DNA of 64,000 nucleotides from Ignelater luminosus (taxonomy: Eukaryota > Arthropoda > Insecta > Coleoptera > Elateridae), in assembly GCA_011009095.1 (NCBI GenBank), contig VTPC01091258.1:124001-188000 (forward strand). Reading direction: 5' to 3'. Under the pieces are notes generated by a model. It had not been told where the DNA came from. It did no database searches and was given only the letters and a program-made list of their open reading frames with translations. Shown here piece by piece: positions 1-12,700 of the stretch (position 1 is the first letter of the stretch; every line of letters begins with the position of its first letter). The position numbers were made by a program, and so were the translations under genes.

Positions 1-417
1 GGATGAACCATTCTTCCAATGGAAGCATTTATACCCAGTGTGGTATTAATAGCGAGCCCTAGCTACTGAAGCAGTCTATATAATAATAAAGAAGTCTGAG
101 CTACTCACCGACAAACAAATTCTGAGTTTAGCTGATTTTAGAGATCAAATATTCTTTTTGGTTCAGAATTATACAGCTTACACCTAAAGACGCTGCCGAA
201 GCTATTCCTGGTGCAAATAGATGGCGCAGGTTTATGAATGGAGAGATTATAATACATTATCAGATTTAAGATAAATTTAAGTACTTGGTAAAGAGTTTAA
301 AAAACATAAAAGCCCGGCAACAAAGAGGATTGGAAAACTGATTTATTTGTATCTGTTTACCTTATATCACTATTATTGATAGAACTCATCTAATCAAGCA
401 TAGAAAGGCAACTATCT

Positions 418-603
418 AAAACCAATAACAAAATGTGACTTACATGCATTCCTTGGCGCTTTAAGTTTTTGCTGCCGGTTAAAAGTAACTAAAGTGGCAC
501 ATCCCGTCCAACTATATAACCCTACTAAAGATTATAGAATTTATGAGACTATTGCAAGCCGGTTTTGATGTGCCAGTAATTTGAGCATCATTCTTGACCT
601 TCT
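418..603 (+). pseudogene. piggyBac-like transposase fragment
   Basis: A short decayed piece of what looks like a piggyBac-type (DDD) DNA transposase, which would cut and paste DNA in the nucleus. One frame reads KPITKCDLHAFLGAL from about 421, then an LKVTK..HPVQLYN stretch, then IYETIASRF followed by a stop near 565 and NLSIILD. That order (a T...L.AFLG.L segment, then PIY.ATMS.RF, then a leucine-rich L..LRFD-like segment) is the N-terminal part of the piggyBac catalytic domain. The DDD triad region is not found downstream. Sequence after 600 is interrupted and then runs into an unrelated non-LTR fragment on the other strand. The match is from recalled family pattern, so a similar fold cannot be ruled out. 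Confidence 0.45.
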
Positions 604-744
604 TCTACTGGACAAAAAGTTGACCACTTATACGTATGAAGTAACATCTTTGTATTGAATTTTTTTTTGAAATGAGGTAGAGGCAGCCACTTCGTTACAA
701 CAAAGCAATATGGAAAGGAAGCTGAAAATTACAGTTTCTAAAAT

Positions 745-1225
745 ACACTCCATTCTCTAATAAATTCTAAAGTTTTTGAAGTTGATTGCTTTGTCTTGTA
801 GATTCTCACGTAATGTAGGTTGCGAGTTTAAGGTTAAGTTTGTGAGCGCTAGGCATTATAAGATATCATACTCAGTCATTTTTAGTAGTACTGGTATTTC
901 GTTACAAATATAACACCGTCTCATCTTCTCTCTAAGACAATAGTACGTCAAGGCGTAGGCATGTCCTAATCTCAGTTTAGTAATTAGTACTTCTTCTTTT
1001 CTTGTTAGATTAGTAACATTTATCCATGGTTCGACAAAGCGTTTAGCCGTTTTCAATTTGGCTTGGTACGATCCCATTCACTCTGTCGCTTGCGCTATTC
1101 GACGTTGCAGACTGTTGTTCTCAGGTCATCCGATCGTGCTGGTATGGGATCAGAAGGGCTTTCAGCGGCACTACTAGCAGCTCTATCTATATGTCTATCT
1201 TACTAATTTCGGTATGCTCTGGTGG
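745..1225 (-). pseudogene. non-LTR retrotransposon ORF2, RNase H C-terminal fragment
   Basis: Decayed 3' part of the ORF2 polyprotein of a jockey/I/R1-like non-LTR retrotransposon that carries RNase H. Reading leftward on the minus strand, an ADRAA-like segment near 1215-1170 (end of RNase H) is followed by the linker QAKLKT and the hallmark TRKEEVLITKLRLGHA at about 1000-950. A degraded CxxC zinc knuckle (CYIC at about 917-906) and TEYDIL (from T/VEHIL) follow. After a stop, a TLRENLQD...INFKNFRIY tail corresponds to the usual C-terminus. At least two stops and a frameshift break it. RT and endonuclease domains are missing. It lies opposite in strand to the piggyBac-like fragment just to its left. 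The RNase H-tail assignment is strong; the exact clade is not determined. Confidence 0.8.
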
Positions 1226-3599
1226 TTAGAGGTCTGTACTGAAGATGTTCCTTAAGGTTTGTAATGGGCTCATCAAGTCAGAACAGATTAAATATATCCT
1301 GTTTGTCACATACTTGCTGTATCGTAAAGTTTGCCATTTAACGTACATTGCGGCCGTGTAAATTATTACTAGTATGTGTCCATATATTTGTACTACGAGT
1401 TTTTGCTTAATTTGCTTAAATAGGGAGTATACACTGCGCGAGAAGATACTCTTTTATTATAGAAATTAGTGTTTCTTAGTTTAGCTTTCAAATAAAATAT
1501 TTCATTCTCCGCGTTATCAGAACTAAATTTAATAATTATATAGGAGGAAATTATCCACTGCTTTGTATGCGGTAGCTCCTATCGATAGCATATTCAGGGA
1601 CATCGATAACTAACTTCAACTTAAAAAACTCAATTAAAATTTGTCCGCGTTCTCATTTCTTTTTTGTGAAATCCTACATATTCGCAAATTCTTTAAGCGC
1701 GACTGTTGTTTCAGTCTTTCCAGCACATGTGCTTTTTTTCTTTCTTTCTTATCAAAACGCCATAAGGATAATATAATAGTAATAATAACAACAATAATAA
1801 TAATTATATGGAGCGCACTTAGAACTTCAACTCTGCAGTAATACTTAGTCTGGTATTATTGAAATTTAACTCCAATTGCATACCGATTAGTAAGTTGAAT
1901 TAAGATTTCCTCCGATAGCGTACCTAAATTACTTTGATAAATCAGTTGCCACGTTGTAAAAAACTGTTTCCTCATGCATTACTGGTTTTACACGACAATT
2001 TATTACAAGCAATTTCTTGTGAGTAGTCGACTGTGCTTGCGGATAGATTTGATATGTATTTTTTTTTAATTTACTGAATTAACTCTCTTGCATACGTGTA
2101 TTGGGAATATTTGTAGCTTAATTTTGCTTTTTCTAGAATACGAGTGTCTGATAATCTAGGAAAGTTTCAGTTTTTTACTATTATCTCTTCTATATTAACA
2201 ATAAATGATAAATTTTTTTAAATAATTCTGAATTGTTATTCTCCTTTAATTCTATTAACAACTTTGTTTTAATTGTTAGTGTTTATAGAATATCTCGCCA
2301 TAATTGTTTTTAGAAATTTGATTATATTCCGTAAGAAAATAAATAAAATTATGTATTTAAAGAATGCCAATTTTTTTAATTTAAGATTCACATTGTACAA
2401 TTCTTTTTGCTCTATTAGCTTAATCTAGATTTTGTGTAGTTGTTGAAAAAGTTTGTAACCAAAACTTCTTCCCGAATAGAAAAGAAGGGTTGGTTATGCC
2501 TAGGTTCACTCTACCTAGCCGGAAGCGTGGGAGGAGGTAGCTAAAGGGTGTAAACAAGGAGTAGCACACTACACAATAAGACACCTTAAGTTGTGTCAAC
2601 AACAACGCATAAATAGTCTTTTTAATAATCTAAGTATATATCGTTAAACTTTGGAATCTAAATTTTAATGGCATTATAATATATAGAGCAAGAAAATAAG
2701 TTTTTAATAAATAAAAAGTCAAATATAAGTTTTACTTATAGAAGTTAAGAATCAGTTTTAAATTTTGAAGTTGTTAAACAGAAAGATAAATGAAGGTTAA
2801 AGCCTTGACAAAAGAGAACAATAAAGATACAAAGTTCTTATCACTAAGCCAAATGCAACTGATATTAAAACTAAGAATTAAATAATTACGAAAATAATCA
2901 TTCAATTAAATTGTACCTAAATATTCTTTAATTAAATGAAAGCTTAAAAACTTTAATTAATTAATAAGCACGATGAGGATAATTGCTAAATGTGTAATCA
3001 TTAGTATACCGACAGCTGAGGATGCGATGAATCGTCTTTAGTTTGAAAAAAGTGATTCACTCAGATTTCAACCGGAATATAAGCCATGCTGTAAGAGCGC
3101 CAAAGGCTTGTCCCATTGTTTCCTTCTTACTCAGTCTGTTACTTAAGGATGGTAAGTTCTCCCAAAACAGAAACCAGCACCGAGCTAACGTTTGCCGGAA
3201 CTTGCTAAGGGGTCGAAGTGAACACAATTCAAAAAATTACAATACCCACTCGATTTGATAAAAGTCGACGTTTATCCAAACAAGAAAAGAAATCCGGTAC
3301 ACAACTGCACGGAAGCAACTACAATCTAAAGACAATAAGAGCTATAGACTATAAATTTTTAATTATTAATTAGTGTTAATAACTCCAATATGAGAAGGGT
3401 CGATTTAATTATACATATAGACGCATTTCTAAATTTGTTATGTACTTATGTTATCCCAAAGAAAATATATACAGCAAGCACCTGGGGAATTGCAAAAAAA
3501 TTTAGAACAATTCACGTAACTAATAATAAAACAATGTGAAGGATCCCAGAAAATTTGCGAAAGATGAAATCCAGTCATGTCTGTACTATGATGACACGT
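1226..3599. other. no gene seen; AT-rich intergenic
   Basis: No coding pattern, RNA gene or paired repeat could be supported here. There is an imperfect (AAT)n tract around 1772-1806 and several short A/T runs. The short open frames in this stretch have no recognisable motif. Confidence 0.5.
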
Positions 3600-3619
3600 T
3601 CCGAAAATTCTCAACTGTA

Positions 3620-3850
3620 AGTTCTGTCATTTTCAGACATCATAAAATTCTATTTTATCTAGGAACGATTTATACTGCGAAAAGACTGCCAGATAAACTT
3701 TCTCTGTCAAATTGAATATACACCCAAAAGCTTACAAATTTTATTTATCTTTCCAGTGGCGTAACATATTTCCTCCCTAATCTCCGCCCCTGCCGGACGA
3801 TAACTAATTTTAGTAGACTTTGACATCCCGTATCTTGGAAACAACGCGCT
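3620..3850 (+). repeat. dispersed non-coding repeat family A, copy 1
   Basis: A non-coding repeat that is found again, longer and partly inverted, at 14.3-15.4 kb. Shared blocks in the same order are a CAGTGGCGTAACA-like block near 3755, a block around the CCCCTGCCGG run near 3787, AATTTTAGTAGAC near 3808, and TTTGACATCCCGTATCTTGG ending at about 3838. The last block corresponds to TTTGACACCCTGTATTTCGG in the other copy. No protein frame fits. It abuts the 5' truncation point of the LINE that follows. Confidence 0.6.
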
Positions 3851-3959
3851 TAAGGAAATAATGTTCATATAAGGCAAGCAGGCTTGACTTTGACTCGGAA
3901 ATCTGCGGTGTGAATACTTGATATTCGTTCCAAGATTATCCTGTATATGTAATAAATCA

Positions 3960-5502
3960 GTTTAGAGGTGTATTTTATGTCAGGGTTTATTGATAAAACA
4001 AAGAATATTAATAATGCACTCATTCCTGACTTATACAATATAAAACAAACATATGACGTAAGTGAAACTCCTGGATATGACAGCATCAGAATGAAGGACA
4101 TGAAAAATAATTTACATGTTTTGTGCGATATCTTACTACATGTTTTTGACCTAATGCTTGGAAACTGTGAAATTCCAAAAAAAAAATGAAAATTTCAATA
4201 GTTACTACAAGTTATAAAAATAGTGAAGAAGATGATATTAATAATTACAGATCAATTTCAAATTTTCCATCATTAGAAAAAATTTTAGAAAAATTTCTAA
4301 ATGACCAACTACATTGCTATTTGAATAAATTCCCAATTATACCTTATACACAACTTGGTTTTTGAAAAAGAAAGAATACGTGGTTATTGGATTTTGTTGA
4401 GAAGATTAACGTAACTTTAAATGATGTAAAACATGCAGTCGTGATATTTCTTGATCCTTAGATACAATAGAAAGGACTATACTTCTTAGAATATTATACG
4501 CTTCTGGAGTAAGACTGGCAGTTTATAAATTATTCCAAAGTTTATTAACAGATCAAGCACAGACTGTCAGAATTAACAAGTGTTACAGTTATTTAAAGAA
4601 AACATATATCGGTGTTCCTCAAGGATGTATTTTATCATCAACTTATACGTAAAAGATATATCTCGAATAAATAAATTGATTGTGTAATATTTATCAATAC
4701 GTTGATGATACTGCAATATTATCAGCAGATGTTAATAAAATTACATGTTTGCAGAAATTACAGACTGATTTTCATTTAACATCATAATGGTTTACACTAC
4801 ACCATAATATTTATAAACAATAAAAAAACTCAAGCTTTTTAATTTGGAAACTCAAGCATTCATAAATTCTAAGAACTAACATAGTAACGAGAAATTTTTG
4901 TTTTCTGGAAACTTAATTAATTGCAGTTTTTGTCACAAAATAGATTTTCTAGTCAGATAACAGTACAAAAGTTTAGGAAAGAGACTAGACATATAGAATA
5001 TCTAAAAAATTAAAAAGTTTATCATACAAATTCTATCAATTACAAACAATTGTGCCAGTGCGCACAAAAGTATTAATTTACAAAAGTTTGGGAGAATCGG
5101 TAATAAGACATGGTTTTATGATTTATGGTCGTGCATATACAACACACTTGGAACCCTTATTAAAGGCGCAAAATAATTTCTTAAAGCTTAAGAAGAATAA
5201 CAATAAAACAACAAAAATGAAATAAGAAAAGAGCTTGAAGTTTTGAAAATATATCAACTACAAGACTATATTACTATTTTTAAATATTATTTTCATAAAG
5301 CATTTAAACGGGTTCGAGAAAATATGTATAACGTTCTACAATCATCCATAACTTTCATCACTACTAAGTACAATAATTTCTATGGAAATGATTCGATTTA
5401 TTATTACATTCCAAAATTACTAAATCAATTTCTTTATAAGAACATCAAGAAGACTTCTGAGCTGATAAGGAAGCTTCGGGAATGGTTAATTAACAGATAG
5501 AT
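3960..5502 (+). pseudogene. reverse transcriptase of CR1/L2-type LINE
   Basis: Decayed ORF2 of a non-LTR retrotransposon. Recognisable RT blocks in order are a SPG.D-like TPGYDSIRM near 4071, KISIVTTSYKNSEEDDINNY from about 4191, and SISNFPSLEKILEKFLNDQL near 4253. Next come TQLGF near 4350 and VVIFLDP near 4440, which is the first aspartate block. Then IGVPQGCI-like remains near 4610 and a YVDDTAILSADVNK block near 4697-4740 carry the catalytic aspartates. The C-terminal thumb follows, ending in IPKLLNQFLYKN..ELIRKLREWL and a stop at 5502. The last 85 codons (5243-5500) are still open. Many frameshifts and stops interrupt the rest. It is not the same subfamily as the 33 and 44 kb copies, judging from the C-terminus. 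Confidence 0.8.
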
Positions 5503-5658
5503 TTATAATAAATTCTATAGTATATTTATTTTGTAAAGAATGTTATTTATTACTACGTTTAAAATCTCAAGTTCTTATTTCAGTTCTAGTCTTTTCGTTA
5601 CAGAATTAATACAAAACCTGTAAATAGTTCATATGGGCTCACAGGAAATTAATGTTAT

Positions 5659-5690
5659 GTAATAATAATAATAATAATACTACTACTACT
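5659..5690 (+). repeat. (TAA)n(CTA)n microsatellite, LINE 3' tail
   Basis: Tandem TAA units followed by CTA units, directly after the 3' end of the CR1/L2-type copy. It most likely marks the priming/tail end of that insertion. Confidence 0.85.
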
Positions 5691-5699
5691 AAATTATAA

Positions 5700-8600
5700 T
5701 AAAAACAAAAAATAAAACTAAAAGAAATCGCATGGGGTATACCGGTAGCCTCGTTGGTATTATTGGCTTAGCTCGGCATAAGGAGAGTTTTAATAATAAT
5801 ACATATATAAGTATATACATTTCAGAAGTTTTATTTCACAACTGTTTCTGCTTAGCATGTAAGATTATTACAAAAGTTCTGCGAGTTTATATGTAGTAAT
5901 AATAAAATACATGTTAGAACTTGACAGAATGTGTAATGAAAGCTATTTAAATCTTAACGACACGACGTTACTTTTAGAAATACAAATAAAAGTAGTTCAA
6001 AATAATTTTTAAGTTACCTAAATGAAAAATGCTGCGAGAATTCCAAAAGTCTGCCGCCATTTATTCTAGTGTATACGTAAATCAACTTTTATTATCAAAT
6101 CAAAAACAAAAATCACGCTAACGAATAATTAGCAATAGATAATCTACAAATTTTATAAAATTTAAAAATGCTCGATACCTTTGTTACAAGTTTGATTGAT
6201 AACACGAATTTGCTAGTTTGATAAATTAGACCAAAGTCTTCGTAATTATTTTATGTTTGGTTACTTCTTTTAGTGAAAAGTTCCGTGGCCTACAGTTTGT
6301 CCTGTTCATCATTTTTAAGTCACGTCTAGTTCATTAAGGTCCAGGCCAATACTGTTACTTTTAATTTGCAGGTTTTGATATCCTTTTTTCAATTGCTTGC
6401 CCCAACTTATTTTTTGCGACGTTTTATCTCTCTGTTAGCCTGAAATTAAAAAAGAAGGCAGATTGCAGATTACAAAGAAACGTTGCCATTATTACCTAGA
6501 TTTTAAAATAAGAAACCTGGTCGCACATATTCAATCCGTTGAAATGGCAAACTGAACCCTACAGAGACTAGTTTACCGGAATAATACATTCAAATTCTGT
6601 TTGTTAATAAAGCGACAAGTGATCTACCCATAAAAAACTCAGATTTCTCAATTTTATTGTTTTTTAATTCATCAATAACAAACGTAATTAGTGCGTGTGT
6701 TGTCTATTAAATAATTTTCCCTAATACAGTATTCTCGGCACACCACTGATCACGCACCGAAGTAGATCCGTACGGCGATTAGTTTTTCATCCTTAACGAC
6801 GTTCGTGCTAATTGCTTACGACGGGAGCGGTGTAGCGCTTATAGCACGTATCTTAAAACTTAGTTCTTTAGTATATTGCAAATAAGTTTTAAAAGAATAA
6901 ATCCTTAAAATAAAATTCCGATAACTTTATAATCTAATAACAAACTTTGTAACAACTTTATGAGGAGACGAAAATTAACGCTACCAGCGCCTTAAGCATC
7001 TATCAGCGTTCTTTGTTCTCAGGGGAAAGTGTCGTAATGCGGAATACATTTGTAGTTTATAATAGTAACATTCAATGGTTTTCAAATAAACTTAGTAATT
7101 GGTAAAACAAGTTTCTGGGGTACTCGACAATTTCTAATCTACAAAGGAGTAATTTCTATTAATTATTATATGAAAGATTTTGTCAGAAACATTTTTCAGT
7201 TTGACTTATTTAGAGATCTACCGAGAGATGAAGCTTACCAAGCATGATACTGTGTATAAAATTCAATCTTAGGTTTTAGTACACCTATTGTCACTACAGA
7301 TTAATTGAAAATGCGATATAAATAATCGGGTTTGTTTTTACGGAAGATTTCAACCATATTGCGAAATCAATAATACAACTAAAAAACGGCGTTCCTTCGA
7401 AAATCCATTTTTTGCTTACATTCCAAGAATATAAACCTACCTTTATACGGTATCTACACTACCACCAACCAAGCAGTAAAGATTTTGAGTAAAATAACAA
7501 GTAACAACATTTATTGTCAAATAAAAATGTATAAACCAGAATAGACTGCAATGTTAGGTAAATAATCCATTGTAAAGTGTTCGTATTAGTTGTCGAGAAT
7601 CTTTTAAGTATAATTTTCTAAATATAATGTTGCTTAAACACTGGTTTAATTATTTAACTATAGTAATACACTAAAGGTATTCTTGTAAAACTGCCGAGAG
7701 CGATTACTGAATGGGCTAGAAATAAATGAAAATTATCCATGTAAACTCATAACCCGTACTATTATTATATACAGAGACTTTTGAATATGGAGAGATATTT
7801 TAGAATCTAAATTTGTTCTAATTATACGAATATTCTTCTTGAGTCCAAAAATGTCATTCAAATAATTCCCGACATTGAACTAGATAGCAGTTAATTAACC
7901 TAGTAGTAAATTGAACAATTATAATAAAGTTTAGTAAAGAAACTTGTCAATCATTTTTAAACTGTGTGCCTTTAATTAAACAAGCGTTGTAACAAACAAA
8001 GTTGTAAAAACCCATAAAGGAATAAATGTTAGATAATTCAAGGCCATACACAAAAAGAATTTTTTAATGGTTTCTTGCTTTTGTTACGAAAATAGAACAT
8101 AAGCATAGATTTCTCAAAATGGAATGTCTATTTGATTTTGGTAACAAGAATGGTTCATCCAAAAGCCCCCTCACAAACTTTCGTAGGTAAAAACACCATT
8201 CCAAAATAATACTATCGCAACCCTTTATGCTTTTAACCAATGTATGTATAGTTATGCTTTTGGTTTTAAAAATTGTTAAACATTTTTTTACGTGAAAACT
8301 GTTGTACCATGCCTTAGCTAATACTTCCATTAGCCGTGTACTGTGTATTGGCTTTTAATCTTTCAGTTTCTTTCTTGGGTGTTCAAGGGAAGGATTTCAC
8401 GTTTTAACTATTTACCCAAAAATCTTTTAATTATATGACGGTTTGGTGTAATAGGTTTAAATTTAAATTCAAATTTAAAAGCACACTTGAATGAATGAAG
8501 TTTCCATTAAAAACATGTTGGATAAGAATTTCATATTTATTTTTCTTTCTAGTTCTCATAAAGAGCTTGTTATCTAACGCTGAGTTGCCATGGCAAATTT

Positions 8601-8939
8601 CTAGAAGCTGTGACTTTTCTTTTATATATTAAAGAACGGTGCAAGTGCTTTAAAATATTTAAGATGTGAGATTTTTTGTGGGTTTTCATTGTAATTTTAA
8701 TTTTTTTTCTTGTTTCTTGGTTTATATTTAGAAAAACTACAAACACTTGATAATTAACTAGACTAGTTTTAACTACCAAATCATCAGCCTACATAGGGTG
8801 TCCCGTAAAGGGCGCATAATCGTTATTCGTCGTTAAAAAACAAACTTAAAAGTCTAATAGCGTTTTCGTCTCTATGACTTACTTTTCAAGATATTAACAG
8901 TTAAAATTGTTGAAACTTTGTAACACGTTACTTGCAGAT
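5700..8939. other. no gene seen
   Basis: About 3.2 kb with no supported gene. A slightly GC-richer patch lies at 6740-6840 without a recognisable frame. An open frame of 88 codons at 8064-8330 (-) has no motif. Near 8799 an AGGGTGTCCCGTAAAGG string resembles edges of insect non-coding repeats, but no partner end was found. Confidence 0.45.
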
Positions 8940-9007
8940 ATGTTCTGTGGGTGCGTCTGGGTGTGGGTGTGTGCCTGCGGACGCGCGCGCGTGTTTGTGT
9001 GGGGGCA
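8940..9007. repeat. GT/GC alternating purine-pyrimidine tract
   Basis: A run of GTG/TGTG and CGCGCGCG dinucleotides, including GACGCGCGCGCGTGTTTGTG near 8980. It stands out from the AT-rich surroundings. Such alternating tracts can adopt Z-DNA. It is a degenerate microsatellite, and the open frame that runs across it on the minus strand is a by-product. Confidence 0.7.
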
Positions 9008-9487
9008 GAAAGGATGTAAAAAAAGCACAAGGCCGCAAAGAACAAATAATAATTTATAATGCCATACTTCAGCAGGTTAGAAAAAAAAAGCAATATATCT
9101 ATGGCTGATTTGACTATCAAAAAAAAAAATAAATAAATACACACATTGTAAACTGTTTAACAAAGATAATAACGAGGTGAAATACAACACTTGTATTTCG
9201 TACACCCAAAGAAAGCATCACGATCAAAAAAATACAAATACTAGAAGAAATATTTCAAGAGGACGCTTTAAGCCCTTTATGGCTTTGCTTGGTCATGAAC
9301 TCGCTTTCGCATATTCTAAACTCACTATGGGAACGAAATAAAAATAACAGAAGGTAAACATCACTTGATAAACCATTTGTAGAAGTTGCGAGAGAAATAA
9401 AATATTAATAAAGGTCAGGAATATGAATTAAATAAGGGAGAAATAATAAAATGTATGAATGAGAACGATACGTATAAATAATATAGA

Positions 9488-9622
9488 CAAATCTTGTCTT
9501 CCCCGTCAAAAGATTGTGTAAACATTGATCACCGTACCTCCAGACGATCGTTTCGTCCTTATTTCGTCTGGAGATACGGTGATCAATCCTTACACAACTT
9601 TTGATGGCGAAGAAAAGATTTG
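9488..9622. repeat. near-perfect 60-bp inverted repeat with 16-nt loop
   Basis: Left arm 9488-9547 and right arm 9564-9622 are reverse complements over about 60 bases with only a handful of mismatches and one single-base bulge. The innermost 15 or so bases (ATCACCGTA..TCCAGACGA) are almost perfectly paired. The loop is 9548-9563. Transcribed in either direction it would fold into one long hairpin, like a microRNA precursor or an siRNA-producing inverted repeat. It could equally be a young palindromic MITE. The 115-codon frame on the minus strand across it is not supported as a gene. Confidence 0.8.
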
Positions 9623-12546
9623 CCTTTATATGATATATATTTACCACATAAAATTGGAACGAATTGATATTGCTTCTGTGGAAATGCTCAATTTTTAGTT
9701 TTATTAAGAAATTTTTCCGTAGCTTAGACAGACACCCGCCAACCAATGCCAATACATAACCTACAAATTATAAAACCAATTAATAACACAATAAAACAAA
9801 TTCAAACTGTCAATTTGACAAACAATTTTTACTGAGAATGGATTAACCTAAGACATGAATTTTTATTTTCATAACCTACTAGGAATTGAAATTTTAATGA
9901 TGGCATGTTATTAAAAAACAATATCTAAAACAAGTACGTACTATTCTACAAACACAAATAAACAGCAAAAATAAGACGAGTTTCATGAACACATGTACAG
10001 TTTCAGTACTTACCTATACTTTTGGGAGTGTTAATGAAGTAATACAGATCCGAAGGAAATAAACAAAAATACCAGAACTAGCATGATAACTTACAGAGCA
10101 TTACATCCGAATTCTGCAATAGAAAGAGTCTATCTACGAAGACAAAAGGGCAGAAGAGGATTGACAGATGTTAAGAATCTGCATAATTCACAAATAAAAA
10201 AATTAAGGACAATACTTCTACAATAAAGAAACATAAAGCAGTAGTGATCAACAATAATAAACATTCTTTGCTAGATTTAGAAGACAAGAACAAAGGAATA
10301 ATCATTACGACAATAAAGGATCAAGGAAAATCATGGAGATAAAAATAGATACACGGAGTTTACTGCAACTTTTTAAACCAAGAACACATAATACAGAACA
10401 GCCAAGTCAGTGGTTAGTAAAAGGAGAATTTTTTATGGAAACAGAAGTTATATGCTAATAGCTGATTTATAATATGGATTCCATACCAACGACACATAAT
10501 CTAGTTTAGATTTAATTAAGCTAAAATGAAAAGGTTTAAGGCACCTTAAGGTATTACTGTTAACAGAATGGCAGTCTCGTATTACTGATAAGACGTTTGT
10601 ATTTTTGACACACTAAACTTAAAAGATGGCCGTTCAGTGGTTTTAGACATCGCGATATTTTATACTCGGACAAATGCTATTTTGGTTAGTTAATGTCACA
10701 TGTAATGCTGCGATACTCTTTACATATTTTGAAATTATCCTGAATGCTCACTGTTTTGAAATTCCGGCAACATAACGACAATCGGCGTCTAATAAATTTT
10801 GTTATTTCTGAAACAACGTCTTAAACTATAATAGTGTTGATTTTTTAATAGAGTTGCTTAAAAATCAAAAGTTCGTGAAAGAAAGTCGTAAGTTGCAAAT
10901 ATAGTTTTCTGGAACAATAACGGACTGATAAAGATTTTATAAAATCGTCGTTTTAAATCTGTTCATGGCGATGACTTGTCAAAAAGTTTAACGGCGGTGC
11001 TAAAGCAGTCGGTAAAACAATTAATTTTGTTTGAGCTTCGTTAAGGTATACGATAAAAACTTATTTGACACGTTTTATTCGGATGAGTATCGGAGTTTCA
11101 GAAGCAAACTAAATAAATACTTTAAAACATCATTTTAACGCGGTGTAATAACAAGTTTATGATATCAACATTGGTGTCAAAAGCAACATTTGACACACAT
11201 GGTAAAAGAAATACAAGATGTTTAACGGCGGCATTATTGAACGTAGTGAAAATTATGACCAGTTAAACCAAGTACATATCATCAGAGGGTTTTACGGCTC
11301 AGTTAATAAACGGTATGCTAACGAGCTTCGATTTTGAATTACCCTACTTAAATCCCTTCCTAGGGTGGGTTTAGCTTACATATAATTTGATGAGAAATTA
11401 GTTTAATACCTAGGGAGCAATTTATAGCTTATATTGAAAGTGGGAGACTGAAAATAACGGCTATGGTATACTAGGTTATTATGATGCGAGGGTAAATCTA
11501 GAGTAGGTATACTCGAGGACAAACTTTCTACACTAGCTACATTTTCTGATATCGAGTTTTACTACTTATTATTTTATTGTAGTACGTGCTATCTTTCAAA
11601 CAAACGCATCAAATATTCATGTAAACTTGCTTGTTATTGTTAAAAGTCGTTTAATACTCTAGCGATATAAATCGTATGAACTCGCGTTTATTTTGTTAGT
11701 GTATTTCGTAATGAGATTTAAGGCGTAAGAAATAAGAAAAGCGTCAGCTACCTCTTGGAGCATTTTAAAATTCCTCAGAGGCGTTTCTTTAATTTTTATT
11801 TTCAAAAAAATTACGTGCTTAAACGCCGGAATATTTACGTCGAAATATCTTCATCTCTCCCAGTGGATTTTAAAAGGATCTACCAGATCCTGACGGTAAC
11901 TTGACAGAGAATATGCTATTAAATAAATTGGGCAAGAGATCCTTAAAAAACTTTTTCTTAAGACAGCAAATTTAATTTTATAGGATCTTACTTTATTCTG
12001 CTGGTTGTTTCTTTATTTTGCATTAATCAATATCTAAGACGTGTGTGGGAAATATTTTGAAAAGAATATGAATAAAAATGTAATAATTATTTTATATATT
12101 TTTACTAGCTTATATTATAACGTAGTGCAAGTAGTGCAGATTTTATGTTGCATAAATCAGAAATTTATTTTAAAAACGTTTGATATAGCAACCGTACTTT
12201 AAGAAACTACTTAAAACACGATTATTAGTCTGAAACATAAGATTGCTATACCGCGTGCCAGTTGTATTCTTCCCTGCTAGGGTGTGTATGAAAAACTTGG
12301 AATTTTACGGTTTTCCGTCAAATGTATTCAACTCTACTTATAGATATTTTTACCATAGTTCTAAGACTATACTACCCGGACATATTCACGCGACTAAATC
12401 GTGTATAGTGTCAAAAAAGTAGTTAATTCATGGGCATTTCCTTATATTCGTTTTAATCTTCCTAGGTGAAAGCGTGGGCATATTAACATAGATGAGTCAT
12501 AAAACACAATTTTTGCAAAATCCAGGTATGGCAAAATCGTGTATGC
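9623..12546. other. no gene seen
   Basis: No supported gene or RNA. Loose similarity between strings such as TTTAACGGCGG near 10989 and 11220 and TTTTACGGCTC near 11290 suggests an old internal repeat, but it is too weak to delimit. Confidence 0.4.
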
Positions 12547-12700
12547 CAGTGGTTCTCAAACTTTTTCGTGTACTTTCCCCTTGTTTGACCCGAATAAATC
12601 TACACCCCTTTAATTAATTATTATCGGTTGGACAGTGCTATAGGTAGAATTGTATTAAAATCTCATGAGTAGTGGCGCTGAAACCAACTGCGTTCCGATT
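12547..12700 (+). mobile_element. hAT-type terminal sequence (one end only)
   Basis: The string CAGTGGTTCTCAAACTTTTT beginning at 12547 is the classic terminal motif of many hAT-superfamily elements and their non-autonomous derivatives. It is followed by a CCCCTTGTTTGACCC block often found just inside such ends. No inverted partner (a motif ending in GAGAACCACTG) was found downstream, so this is a one-ended remnant and its inner limit is arbitrary. Overlapping 60-70 codon frames on both strands at 12638-12854 have no transposase motif. Confidence 0.5.

Larger units (their letters stand above)
3960..5690 (+). mobile_element. CR1/L2-type LINE, 5'-truncated copy
   Basis: Remains of a non-LTR retrotransposon: a decayed reverse transcriptase frame (3960-5502), about 150 bp of 3' untranslated sequence, and a microsatellite end of (TAA)n followed by (CTA)n at 5659-5690. 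A simple-repeat tail in place of poly(A) is typical of the CR1/L2/Rex1 group. The 5' part with the endonuclease is absent, as expected of copies truncated during target-primed reverse transcription. The left boundary is approximate. Confidence 0.8.

Noticed and set aside
5725..5790. tRNA-like or SINE-head-like GC patch (GGGGTATACCGGTAGCC)
   Set aside because: No B box or cloverleaf could be formed, and no downstream SINE body was seen.
8064..8330. 88-codon minus frame as a transposase fragment
   Set aside because: No catalytic or DNA-binding motif could be seen.
9405..9752. 115-codon frame on the minus strand
   Set aside because: It runs straight across the hairpin at 9488-9622; the open reading comes from the palindrome.
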